A DNA stretch of 64,000 nucleotides from Staphylotrichum longicolle. Lineage: Eukaryota > Ascomycota > Sordariomycetes > Sordariales > Chaetomiaceae. The DNA lies in NCBI GenBank assembly GCA_019096155.1, contig JAHCVI010000001.1, positions 11,842,001-11,906,000 of the forward strand. The letters are read 5' to 3'. Below are positions 43,513 to 54,673 of this stretch, in pieces. The notes beneath the pieces are model-generated. The model did no database searches. It had not been told where the DNA came from and saw only the letters and a program-made list of their open reading frames with translations. Within the stretch, counting starts at the first letter, position 1. The number at the start of each line of letters is the position of its first letter. The translations under genes were made by a program, and so were the position numbers.

Positions 43513-45473
43513 ATGCCACAACCTCGTCCACGCCGCTTGCTCCGTATCTCCAAAGCATGTAAGTACTCACAATCCATGTTCTAAACGGCGGCTGATATCG
43601 CGTTAGGTGACTTCTGCCACAAGCGCCGCATCAAATGCCAGAACAGCCCCGTGGACCCGGGCCGCTGCCAGAACTGTACAGAGTTTGATGTCCGATGCAC
43701 TTACTCACGGCCCTCAAGACGAGGGACGGGCTCCTCGCAGGCTGCCGTGGCCCATCCTCTGCCGCAGCACGCGGATCCAGAACCAGCACGGCCCGGTCAT
43801 CCAACCCGGGCCACTCCGTCTCAGGCTCCGTCTGTCTCGCAAGAGCCGTGGGTTGATCGTGGAAGATTCGGGCAGGGCGATGAGACCAGCTCCGGGGCTG
43901 AGAGAGGGTGCATTGAGCCTCTCAGCCCAGCGTGGCGGGACTTTGCGCGATTCGCGACCCCGATCTTGAGGAGGCTACTCGCTGTCTACCATGAAACCGT
44001 CTACCCAATGTGAGCGATTAGGCCTCTCTCCACAACTGTAATGTGTGATTGACTGCCCCAACAGCTTCCCCTTCTTCGACCCTGTCAGGCTGGAACGCAG
44101 GCTCCAGGCCTTCGAGCACACTCGAAATCGTGGCTTCTTCTGCTCTGTCATGGCAGCTTGTGCTCTTTCGTCAGCGAGAATACGGGATGGCGCACTAGCG
44201 TCGTCCCAGCAATGCCCCGAAGACCTCGGTGCCATGTGCCCAGAGATGTTCTTTGCTGCAGCCGAAGACGCTCTTCCGAAGAACATGCTCCAGTGTCGGG
44301 ACTTTGATTGCCTCCGGGGCTACGCGCTCTTGGCTTTGGCAAGTTTGCAGGACGCCAAAATAAGGGCAATGCACATGTACATTGGTCACTACTTCACCGT
44401 CCTGGCCATCAATCAGTGGCACGACGAATCAAACTGGCCAGAAGGCATGCAGGCATCAGAAAAGGAAGAGCGACGACGGCTGGTAAGTCAATCCAATGCA
44501 CCGCAAGATTGCCTGCAATTACTGAGATGGCAGCTGTTAGTATTGGTCCATGTACACGCTTGATGTCTACTCCTCCGTTGTATGGGACCGTTGCATACAC
44601 TACCAAGAGAGCCACGCGAGGGTAGAATATCCGTCGGGAAGAAATGACACCGAGCCGGAGACCCCGGAATCGAATGACGGAACTGGCTGGATCGCGGGCT
44701 GGAACTTCACAACCGACCTCTACCGGATACTGGAGCATAATCTCGCCATGCTACGGTCGCGTTCGTCCAAGTTCAACCTCGCGGGCGACCAGGCGAGCAG
44801 CATGTCGCTGTCCCTGCAAAGTCAGGAGCGCGTCGCCCAGCTCTACTCGGCACTGTCTCCTGTCTTCAAGCAGCTTCAGCCCGCCACCGGAGATCCAGCA
44901 AGAGACATCTACGGGTTCCAAAGCGCCAACATACAGGCCACCATGGCCCTCTTGCGCATGGTCTACCTCTCCCTGGAGGAGGGCGCTGATCTGGAGACCA
45001 AGTGCTCCGTCGTCAGCGATGTCCTCGCGACCTTCCACCAGGTACCCAAGCCGTACATGAGGGCCATCAGCACGCCCCTCATCTACCACATCGGCGGCAT
45101 CGGCATCATCTTGGGATCGGTGATGGAGGGCCCGCTGTCCGAGAGCTCGTGCCGACGGGTCAGAGAGCTCCTTCTCTCGATGGCGGACCTGCTCGAGAGC
45201 CTTGAGGCGTTCCTCTGCCGGGGCGCTGGGGCAGGACAGAGGCTTCGAGACCTCGTGGCGCGCTTGGAGGAGTACATGGGGAACAAGGAATATCAGTTCA
45301 TCCACCCCCAAGCCGGCGCCGAACCCGCTGCGCCACCTTCTCAGGACGTCTCCTCGAACGAATGGGGTGAGCCCGTAGTGACGGACCTGTCGCCCCAGTT
45401 TCAGTTGCCTGATGAATTTCTGCTGGATTGGACCTGGCCGTTTGCCGTGTCAGGCACCTATTTATCGTTTTGA
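43513..45473 (+). CDS. Zn2Cys6 transcription factor, cluster regulator candidate 2
   Basis: Four exons: 43513-43558, 43607-44009, 44065-44482 and 44541-45473, 599 residues with all phases matching. The zinc cluster is CX2CX6CX9CX2CX6C with Cys at 16, 19, 26, 36, 39 and 46 (CDFCHKRRIKC). The first intron splits the first Cys codon, as in other genes of this class. A fungal_trans domain follows (YHETVYPMFPFFDPVRLERR, MLQCRDFDCLRGYALLALASLQ and YWSMYTLDVYSSVVW). The overall shape recalls regulators of sugar catabolism such as XlnR/AraR relatives, but no specific orthology is claimed. It sits between two AnmK-like genes, 504 bases after copy 1 and with its 3' end 207 bases from copy 2, which makes it the best candidate for control of both kinases. 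Confidence 0.91.
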
Positions 45474-45680
45474 CGAGCGGTTCCCCATTCGTTCACGGTC
45501 CAATACACTCTCGGGTGACAACAAGGAAGGGGTCATGGTCAGGGGCTTTGGCAGGGAGATCGCGGTTTGGAACATTCAGCATGCGGGAAAGATACCTAAT
45601 GAGATTGCACGAGCCATTTCCCGGCGGGATTTGATCACTTCATAGGATGATGGCTCATCGTTGAGTCTTTATCTGCCTAA

Positions 45681-47079
45681 TTACCACTTGTTCTCAAAGA
45701 CCTTTCCGTCCACATAGTTCACCATCTCCTTTACAGACTCCAGTTTTGCCCTCCCCTCGCCAAAAAGCATCCCCTTTCTCATCACTGTCCGGTAGTTCTC
45801 TCCGGGGTTGACTTTTCCAAGCACATACGGCCTTCGCGTCTCGACCCGGTCCGGCACAGGGATGCTCCGTCCGACGATGGCCTCCATCCCTTGCCAGGCA
45901 AAAGTCACAGCCTCCTTGGCGCCGCCCGGGATGCCTGCGTCATCGAGCATGAACATCTTGACGCCGGGCAACTGCTCCTTCATGTAGTCGGTGATGTTGG
46001 GGTTGTACGCGCCACCTCCGCACATGAAAACCTCGTCGACCGGGCGGTCCGTTGGCGCATACCGCCGCCAGTGATCGACGATGGCCTGGGCTGTGATTCT
46101 CGTCACGGTAGCCACGACGTCGTCTGCCGAGAGGCCGAGTGCGGCACCCTCTTTGACCAGGTCATCCGCCAGCGTATCGCGGAACACCTCCCGGCCTGTG
46201 GTCTTGGGCGGGTCCCAGCTAAAGTATGGGATCGTGGCCAAGAACTTGTCCACCATGCCCTGGTTGACCTTGCCGCGCTTCCCCATCACGCCATCCCTGT
46301 CGTATTCAAGCTCCCCGTTGGTGTAATGGCGGACAACGGCATCAATCAGGGCGTTTCCGGGACCCGTGTCGAAGTCGTAGGCCCGATCCGGGCCCTCGGG
46401 GGGGATGAAGCACACGTTGGCGATGCCGCCAATGTTTTGGCAGGCTCTGAGCTTGCCGGGGTGATGCAGCAGGAGGGCGTCGAAAAAGGCGATGAGGGGG
46501 GCACCCTGCCTCCCCGCGGCTTGGTCCGAGACGCGGAAGTCGGTCACGGTCGTCAGTCCTGTCCGCGAGGCAATGATTGTGCCTTCGGCCATGGTCAGGG
46601 CGGACTTGGGGATGCCGGCGTCCGGCATGCTCGCCAGCCATATCGTCTGCCCGTGAGAGCCTATCGCATCGATGCTCTTGATGTCGACGCCGTTGTCCTC
46701 GCAGAACTGCTTGGCTGCAGAAGCGAATGTCTCTCCCAAGAGGACGTTGACCTCGGACAGCTCAGAAGCAGAGGTCTTGTCGTGTTTGATGATGGACAGG
46801 ACCCGCTTCTTGAGCTTCAAGTCCATGGGCACCTCCCCGTATTTCAGGAGGGAAAAGTGCATTGGCGACTCCGGCGTGTCCTGCCGGAAGTGGCATAACG
46901 CGCAGTCAATGCCGTCCTGCCTTTGGTTAGTCTCTGTTGCCGTCAACTGCTGTCTGCCTGTATGAGCTTACCATCGACGTCCCGCTGTTCATGCCCAGCA
47001 CGGTGAGCTCCAGCGGCTGCCCGTCCGCCAGTCGCCCATTTTGCGCAGCATGGCCATTTGTTTGAACGCTTGGAGCCAT
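45681..47079 (-). CDS. AnmK / levoglucosan-kinase family sugar kinase, copy 2
   Basis: Exon 1 is 47079-46972 and exon 2 is 46916-45681, 447 residues. All family motifs are intact: GMNSGTSMDGID (29-40, split by the intron after Met36), GSHGQTIWLASMP (122-134), TDFRVSDQAAGRQGAP, QNIGGIANVCF, DFDTGPGN (217-224) and a CGGGAYNP phosphate loop. The DxTGPGN motif equals the bacterial AnmK consensus, whereas copy 1 has Cys in place of Thr. Differences run through the whole length, so this is an old paralogue or a separately acquired gene rather than a recent duplicate. It is divergent from the second sugar transporter, with 706 bases of shared promoter holding a CGG array. Phosphorylation of an anhydro-sugar in the cytosol is inferred. 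Confidence 0.93.
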
Positions 47080-47102
47080 CGTTGTGTGCACGGGAAATTA
47101 AG

Positions 47103-47129
47103 GATGATGGTGATGATGGTGATGATGGT
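47103..47129. repeat. Short tandem repeat GATGATGGT, 3 copies
   Basis: Three exact 9-base copies, continued by a diverged copy, lie 24-50 bases upstream of the AnmK-like 2 ATG and probably in its 5' leader. Confidence 0.85.
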
Positions 47130-47343
47130 GATGAGGTGATGGCCAACAATTTGGTGAATTACATGTGCGAACTGGGCTGCTTTTCAACTTGTCGACGGAG
47201 GAAGCTCCGGTAACACCAGATCACGGGAACAAAAGACAAAAGCAAAAACCACGCCACGCTCAATTCCATTACTCCATGGGAGGCGGCTTTGGCTTTGGAT
47301 CAGAAGTGCACCCTCCTCTGGCTGTAAGGGTGGGACGGCTAAG

Positions 47344-47424
47344 CGGCTCAACGGTCCAGGCCAGGGACTCGAGGCTGGGAACACGGCTACACGGTTACAC
47401 GGTTACACGGCTAAGCGGCTACGG
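47344..47424 (+). promoter_or_regulatory. Periodic CGG array, candidate Zn2Cys6 binding sites
   Basis: CGG triplets start at 47344, 47352, 47384, 47392, 47400, 47408 and 47416: two groups (2 and 5 copies) at an exact 8-base period, i.e. CGG-N5 direct repeats. A further CGG at 47422 breaks the spacing. The spacer is mostly CTACA or TTACA. Zinc-cluster proteins commonly bind CGG triplets at fixed spacing. The array lies centrally in a kinase/transporter promoter flanked by two such regulators within 10 kb. Confidence 0.55.
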
Positions 47425-47785
47425 GGTGGTTGTTTTTTGGGTGGCACTGAACCAATCCCACCCATTGGAGGGCTCCGTTGAACCGTCGCCACCAACTCCA
47501 CAAATGGTTCATGGCCCGATATCTGGGGTCCGGGGCCTTGACGGAGTCTGGGGTTGTTCTGGGGCAACTGCAGGAGTTGGGTCGATGACTCGTGACAGGC
47601 ATGCCTTTGCATTGGCGCGTCCCGGGGCGCCGGATCTCGAGGGCTAGGCACGACTCCTTGTCTCGCGAACGCCACGAGGTTGTGAGTGCTGCGGGATACA
47701 TAAGTCGGGCTTGATCGCCGTTTTCTGCAGAAGGGTATCCTCCCATCGACCTGAACAAGCTTCTCAGACTTCAACCACCGTCGCC

Positions 47786-49517
47786 ATGGGCTACACAACC
47801 CTCTGGAAGAGGCTCTCGCCTACCCAGCTCAATGTCGCCATTCAGACCTTCTCCCTGATCAGCATCTTCTTCGAAGGCTATGACCAGGGTGTCATGGGAG
47901 GAGTGAACGCCTCTCCTCGGTACGTGGCCGAGGTCGGGATCGGCCTCCCAGATGGTACCGTCACAGACACTGTTCATCAGGGCGGTATTGTGTCAGTGTA
48001 CTACATTGGCTGCATCTTCGGCTGCTTTGCCGGAGGTTGGGCGGCGGACAGGATAGGTCGGATCAATGGGTAAGGAACCTAATGTGTTCTCGATCCTTTC
48101 GGGTCGTCTGCGCAACCCCCTCGCTGACAGTCGAGCCAGGCTCTTCGTTGGAGCTATCTTTGCGCTGATAGGCGGCGCGCTTCAGGCGGCAACGCAATCG
48201 AGCGACTTCATCCTCGTGGCACGCGTCATCACGGGCATCGGCACCGGCGCCCTGACCGGCATCACCCCGGTCCTTGTTTCCGAGACGTCAACAGCAACAC
48301 ATAGAGGAGGATTCCTTGGATATGTCTTCATCGCCAACTACTTGGGCATCGCGGTTGCCTATTGGATTTCGTTCGGGCTAGCCTTCGTCGACAACGGCTA
48401 TTCAGACGTGCGATGGAGGTTTCTCCTCGCGTTCCAGTGTTTCCCCGCCCTCCTCCTGCTTGCCGGCATCAAGCTCCTCCCGGATAGCCCTCGCTATCTG
48501 GCGTCCGCCGGCCGTATCGACGACGCACGGGAGGTCCTCCAGCATGTTCGTGGCAACTACGGTCCCGAGGTCGAACGCGAGTTCCTCGAAATCGCCGCCG
48601 TTGCCAAGGACAGCGAGAAGAGCTCGCCTCTCCAGTTCGTCAAGATCCTGGCCGGCCGCGGCAAGCCTGGCCATCACTTGGGCCGCAGGGCATGGCTGTG
48701 CCTTTGGCTGCAGATCATGGCTTCCTGGACCGGCATCACGGCGGTGACGGCGTACTCGCCCGTCTTGCTCTCGGCAGCGGGATACGACCAACTTACACAG
48801 AACGGCCTGGCGGGTGGGCTCAGCACGGTCGGCATCATCGGCACCATCATCAGTGCGCAGATTGTCGACCGACTGGGTCGCCGGGCTTGTCTCATCGGCG
48901 GCGCGTTCGGCTTGTTTGTTGTGAACCTGGTCGCCGCGAGCGTTTACGAGGCTTCCAGAGCGCACCCGGACCGCGCCTCATCCTTTGCGCCCGCCGCCGT
49001 CGCGATGCTTTTCTTGTTCAACATCTGCTACGCTGCGACCTGGGGCACCGTGGCCTTTCTCATCCCGACCGAGATCTGGTCTTCCGATATGCGCGCCCAG
49101 GGCAATGGCTTCGGCATCACCGGATGGGCCATCGGCGTCGGATGGACGGTGCTGGTCAACCCGGTCATGTTCCACAAGTTGGAGAATAGGACTTACTTTC
49201 TCTTTGCCGGGCTGAACCTGTTGTGGATCCCCATTGTTTACTTGTGTAAGTTTGCTTCCCTTGAAACAACAAGAGGGATGGGTGGATGCTAACCATCTCT
49301 GTCTGTTCGCACAGTTTACCCCGAGACGGCGAACCGATCGCTCGAGTCGATTGACGTGCTATTCTCTACCGACAGGCCATTCATTTGGGACATGGAGCGG
49401 GCGTACCGCGAACATGGGGATGTTCTCCGCGAGAGGAGGCAGTCGGATCCTTCTGTCATGGATGACGCAAGTGAAGTGGATAAGGGGAAGGAACTTGTTC
49501 ACGGCGAGAATGTGTAA
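47786..49517 (+). CDS. MFS sugar transporter (sugar porter family), copy 2
   Basis: Three exons: 47786-48069, 48140-49245 and 49315-49517, 530 residues. Sugar-porter signatures are FEGYDQGVMGGVNASPRY, GGIVSVYYIGCIFGCFAGGW, DRIGR, LLPDSPRYLASAGRIDDA, DRLGRRACLIGG, PTEIWSSDMRAQGNGFG and the closing YPETANRSLESIDVLF. Twelve transmembrane helices are expected at the plasma membrane. It resembles transporter 1 in family but not closely in sequence, so the two may carry different sugars or have different affinities. The promoter is shared with AnmK-like kinase 2, the strongest single hint that it imports that kinase's substrate. The tail (ASEVDKGKELVHGENV) is hydrophilic. Substrate not known. Confidence 0.93.
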
Positions 49518-49717
49518 GCCGGATTTCTGTCCGCTCCCCGCCGTACTGCGAGGGAAGCCTCCTGGATATGGTCACATTTGTTACATGTATTCTTGCGTTT
49601 TGCGTTTGCAGTGCGTCCCACACCCGGACAATCGTCGCTGCTCGACAGATTCCATCATCTAATAGTTACATGGCTACCTTACTCTCGATCCCCGAACGAC
49701 CCAATCTCCAAAAAAGC

Positions 49718-49993
49718 TCATCTGGCCTTGGCGTCCTTGGGAATGTCTTCGAGGTTGTCCTTGCCCTGGCGGCCGATGCCGCTCATGTCCACGCCCTCGG
49801 AGCTCTTGGTGGCCGGCTCGCGCAGGCCCGCGGTTTCGCCGGCACCAGTGGAGACGCCGCTTGCAAAACGGCCGCTACCGACGTTGACGTTGCGGGCGTC
49901 GGCTGACTGCCAGTCCGATCCAGTGGGGGGCTGCTCAGGGAGCGGGAGGTTGGCCTTGACCTGCTCGATCTTGTCGGCTTTGGACTGCGGCAT
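49718..49993 (-). CDS. Small conserved-looking hydrophilic protein
   Basis: Single exon of 91 residues starting MPQSKADKIEQVKANLP. It has PLPEQPP, DWQSADARNVNVGSGR and an acidic, Gly-rich tail ending GKDNLEDIPKDAKAR. There is no signal peptide or membrane helix, and it looks intrinsically disordered. I believe similar small proteins occur in other Sordariomycetes, but I recognise no function. Amino-acid composition is balanced, and the ATG sits just after a plausible leader, so it is likely real. It lies outside the sugar block, 200 bases past the transporter 2 stop on the opposite strand. Confidence 0.65.
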   Translation of the reverse strand: MPQSKADKIEQVKANLPLPEQPPTGSDWQSADARNVNVGSGRFASGVSTGAGETAGLREPATKSSEGVDMSGIGRQGKDNLEDIPKDAKAR

Positions 49994-52084
49994 GGTTGGC
50001 GGCTGCGGTACGGCACCGGTTGGTTCGTACGGGCGTCGATGCTGGGCTGGGCAGGAAAGCGGGAAGATTCACGGGTTTGTGCCGTTTATCGAACGAGGAA
50101 CGTTTGGATGGGTGGCGGTGTTGGTGTTGCAATGGTAGGTGGATGGGAGTGGAAACAGTGTCGTAGATTGAAGCAAAGGAAAGATGGCCGAACGCGGATT
50201 AAATGCAGAAGTGAGTGAGAGACATCTGTTGAATGTCATGATGTCATGATGTTGGAGAGGTGGGTGTGGGGGAACGGCGGGGGCTGCTCAGGGGTTAAGC
50301 GGGACCTCACGTAGGGCACTGGCACAAATGGGGATTGTCCACCTCGGACGCAACCTCTAGGGCTGGAGTGGAGTGTATGACCACCCATGACGCTCCTACT
50401 TTGGGACTCTCAAGGCTAGGAAGTTGGTGGCAAGTGGATGAGTGATGTACGTGCTATTGGTGGAGATAATGAGCATTTTATTAACGATATCTAGTTATTT
50501 GCGGGGTTTTATCTTTTCATTTGCGCTCATCTCGACCTGTGAAGCAGGGCAGAAGGAAGATGACGAGGTGAACAACGGATGCAGTCCGTCGTGATAGAGC
50601 TAAAACTGAACTGAACACGGAAGAACCAAGAGTACCGAGGTCTGGTACCAAAACTAATCTTTTGAGCAAAACACAGCAGAACACAACCACCGAATCCTTC
50701 CTGTTTCTGACCCACAATACATGAGAACGCCAAAGCATGAAAACAACCTCGACTTGGAACATGCATAGATGCTGGTCGCCAGACCAACAGGTCCATGTTC
50801 TGGTACCGCCAAACTCGCAATTAAATGGCAACTGGCCTAGCCCATCGCATTCTTCAACCCCTGATAGCAAGCGCATTTGTTCTTATCACCATGCTTCCGG
50901 TCCCATACTTGTCCCCATCTCTCCCCTTTCCTTCTCTCCTTCAGTTTGGTATGACGGTCTCCCATGAAATCTGATATGAAGCGGATCTGTTGCGAAGAAA
51001 AAGCTAATACCGGCGAGGTTGACGTGGGCCACCGGCCGACCGGATCAGACAAGGTTCCCGTCAGAGACTGGGCTTTATCGCTGTATGGGCTCGACACTTC
51101 TGCCGCACTAAACTCATGAGCCATAGTGACATAGGAATCCCGAAGTTCAGATACACTCGGCAATCTCTGACTACAACAAGCAAGTTTTCAGCAACATCCC
51201 TGTCAACGCGGACACATATTATGTGCGTGGAGCGAAAGAGACAAGACTTACAATGGAAAGCCGGGACGGAGCTTTGATGCTGTACGAGTCCTGCATCATG
51301 AAAATCTCGTATGTCCCCGTGCCGAATTTGGAACGTAGCTTTGCCGACAGCTTGTCGACGCTGATCCTGGAACCTGGGAGATACTGCAACAATGGGGAGG
51401 CAGCATGAGAGGAAATTGTGGATGTCTCGTTCCCCTGATTCCCATGACAGCTGCACAAGCTCTGCCCTGTGGTGAGATGCTCTCGTATCGACATAGCAGT
51501 TTGCTACCCTTCAGAAGAGGTGGTTGTTGTGATGATGATGAGATTGTTCTGCTGCCCCAATCTGGAGGGTGCGTGAGGAAGACAACTCCCTCTTTTTATC
51601 ATGGCGCTACTTGCGTTGCATGACGTCCCCAAAAAAAGAGATTCGTCTTTCGGTGAATGGCGGCATTGTGTCACGATACGGGCCGCGTGATGTGCGGCCC
51701 ATTTGCCTCGGGGCGGTGGCTGTGTCAAGGCGACAGCAAGGGCTCTGACAGCCCCCTGAGTGGCCAGCGGCTGAGCCTTGTGCGCCTTGGGGGGGTAACG
51801 TACCATGTACCTGTACAGTACCACACCCACGTATGTTAATGTATTCAGTACTGCGCGCATTCTTGACAACGAAACTTTGCAGCCGCGGGACTGGGCGGAC
51901 TCAGGGGTCTGGCAAGGCTTCCCGGGCGCTTTGAGAATCTGCCTGGGTGTAGAGCACGGCGCAATTGGCCCTCACTTGCCGCCCTGCTGAAGTGCGGCGC
52001 CTCCACAAGGCTCCTGTCCTCCCGGTATCAAACCGAAGAGAGAGCTTAATAGGCCTCCAATGTCTACGTCCCCTTAATTTGTGA
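49994..52084. other. Long intergenic region, no gene recognised
   Basis: About 2.1 kb between the small ORF and kinase 1. Many short frames occur on both strands, none with a motif; several look like intron- or UTR-type AT-rich sequence. A non-coding transcript or an unrecognised small spliced gene is possible. Confidence 0.45.
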
Positions 52085-54673
52085 ATGAAAAGCTCATCCC
52101 AGCTGTCAACACAGTCATTCGAGAGCGCTATCTCACCAACCATCAGCATGGAACACAACCACGCGCGCTCAGCGCCCCAACGACGAGTCACATTTACAGA
52201 GGACGAAGCTGGACTTCCTCAGATTCTCGTCAGGTCGCCAACTGGAGAGTTTGACCCCCGCTCGGAGCTTGACGCGTGCGGCACGAGTCATCCCACAGCC
52301 GCAGGCATCAGCCTCAGACAGTTGACAGCTGTCGATGAGCTGGAGGACGAGACAGACAGCGCATCGGCACGTGGTCAACATGACGAAAATGGCCACATCG
52401 ACCCGCCATTGCAGGACACTGGTACTGAAGTAATCCTCGGCTTGGTGAACGACGACCACACGGCCCGGGCTGCGGCGGCCCCGCCAACGGGAGACGTCTG
52501 CAGTGACGGTCAGGGCGACTTGTTGCACGATGTGCAGCCCGACTCTGGCGCCCGAGACCACACGCCAACACACCCTAGCATCCTCGGCCTGCGCACGCCG
52601 GGAATTGACGAGGATGACACCGACCACATCAAGTCCCAAGCCTCTCCTCTTTTGAGCGAAGCGGTGAACACAGACCGAGGAGATCATGACTGGAGAGCCA
52701 GCGCCCTCAAACAACAAATCCAGCCCGACACCTGTGCTCAACTTCCAAGCGACAGTCCCACGCAGCAAAAAAGGTTTGTGGATGTTCTGACAGAGGCCAT
52801 GGTTCCCAGAGCGGGCCGTTGGAACACCGCGTTTCTACCTCGTGGAGCGCTGCAGAGGCTCGTTAATGTTGCCGCCGTCGAGCGAGAGCTCAGACGTTCC
52901 ACTGGCCTCGACAGCTTTGAAGGCCGATCGATGCAGAGCTGGGCCAGAGAGATCTGTGGAGAGATTGACTCGCCTCATGTTGACGGCGAAGGACAGCGTG
53001 TTGAGAGCGGCAAGACGAAGCAGCATCAAACGACATACCAAAAGATCTTTGCTATTCTCCAGATGGCATCCGCACCGCCAAATGCCATATTCGAGCTGAT
53101 CAAGGAAGATGTTAGTGACCAGGACCTGCCACTCCTGCCTCTGGATCCGTCACGGCCATATCTTGAAGTACGGCGAAGGAAAGGGTCAATCCAACCAGTC
53201 CAGTGCATGAAGGGCTGGGGGGCAAACATGGTCAAGATGTTTTGTTCGACACAGTGGGGGGTAGTTTCGCCGTTTTTTGCTCGAGGAGACCACGGTGATG
53301 TCCAACGCTACCCGCTGGAGGACGAAGACGTCCTTCCGTTTACCTACGACTCGCGAGACGACGACCGTCCCAAGGAAATCAGGGACGTTCTGGAAACAGG
53401 CGGGTTTGGGGAGGTCTTCAGGGTCCGCATCCACCACGACCACCATAACTTCCACGCCAATGAGCAGCACCCCGAAGAGCTCGAATTTGCCGTCAAGAAG
53501 CTGTTTTCCAGGGATGGAGAAGATTGGAAAAAGGAGATCGAGATACTCAAACGTTTCAGTTCCAGTACCAACCCTCATCTCATCTCTCTCCTGGCCACCT
53601 ACGAACACCAGAGGAGCGTACACTTGCTTTTTCATTGGGCCGATGCAAGCCTGCAGAGGTATTGGAAGGAGGTCTGTCCGAGGCCGAGCATGGACCGGCG
53701 CGTTGTGGGTTGGGTAGTTCGGCAATGCCGGGGCATTGCTACCGGCATTGCAGCCATCCATCGCCATATCACGTCTTCCACGACCAAGCCCCCGCCGAGC
53801 ACCGATTCGGCCATCGTGATGCCGGAGGAAAACGACTCGATGAACGACAAGCTGTATGGACGCCACGGCGACATCAAGCCGCGAAACATCCTCTGGTTCA
53901 AGAAGGCCCCCGACGAGGACGGCATGGGGACTCTCGTCATCACCGACTTTGGCGTCGCCGAGATGAACTCGAAGGACTCAAGATCCAGGAAGTCCAATAG
54001 GGACCTCACATTCACCCGTACTTACTGTGCGCCGGAAGCCCACATTCATGGACAGGAGATTCGACGGTCCTACGACATATGGACCCTGGGCTGTCTTTAT
54101 CTCGAATTCCTCACCTGGTTACTGGGCGGCTCGCAGTTCGTCGACAGGTTTTGTCGGCGGCGAGCGAAACCGGAGAAGGCGTTTGATAAGCACGAGGTTA
54201 GCCTCGACTGGTTCTTCGAGCTCGAAACAGGCCAGAACGGCACCATCGTCGGAGCAAGGGTAAAGACCGAGGTAACAGATGTAAGTGTGCTCCCTGCGTG
54301 TGACTCTAATCCTAGGTAATCATTCTTTCATTGACTAACACATACCTGCGAGTAATAGTTCATCAAAACCCTCCATCGTCACCCGTCCTGCACAGATCTC
54401 GTGCACGACTTTCTGGATCTCATCGAAAGCGGCCTCCTGATTGTCGAGTCGCGAAAGCTGGAGCAATACCGTTTCACCAGTGTGCAAGTCTGCTCGGCGC
54501 TTGGAGAGATCCAAAAGAAGCTGGAGATCGACGAAGCATATGGGCTCGAGCCAAAGCCTTGGGGTCCCGCAGGCCGCCCTGGAATCCGAGTCAGCACCAG
54601 TGAACCCGTCATTGGGCTTGCGCCCGCTCACAACATCAGCCCAAGCCAGCTGTCAAAGAGGTCGACATTTTGA
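52085..54673 (+). CDS. Ser/Thr protein kinase-like protein with HGD catalytic loop, copy 1
   Basis: Exon 1 is 52085-54280 and exon 2 is 54359-54673, 836 residues; a second ATG at 52148 is an alternative start. The first 430 residues are mostly disordered, with RRVTFTEDEAGLPQ near the start and a better-ordered part from about 235 (KRFVDVLTEAMVPRAG). The kinase domain has the glycine loop ETGGFGEVFRV (about 437), EFAVKKLF with the ATP-binding Lys, the catalytic loop GRHGDIKPRNIL (about 594, HGD replacing HRD), ITDFGVAEM and TRTYCAPEA. It ends with SYDIWTLGCLYLEFLTWLLGG, a C-lobe version shared with the next gene. All residues needed for catalysis are present. The family is expanded in filamentous fungi, often near HET genes; role unknown. 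Confidence 0.88.

Larger units (their letters stand above)
47080..47785. promoter_or_regulatory. Divergent promoter region, AnmK-like 2 / sugar transporter 2
   Basis: 706 bases between divergent ATGs, with no coding region. It contains the 9-base repeat at 47103-47129 close to the kinase start and the periodic CGG array at 47344-47424 near the middle. Confidence 0.55.

Noticed and set aside
45891..46898. 335-codon plus-strand frame opposite AnmK-like 2
   Set aside because: Antisense shadow; the minus-strand kinase motifs are complete.
50517..50876. 119-codon minus-strand frame
   Set aside because: Composition atypical for a protein (rich in Cys, Phe, Val, Trp from AT-rich DNA), no motif.
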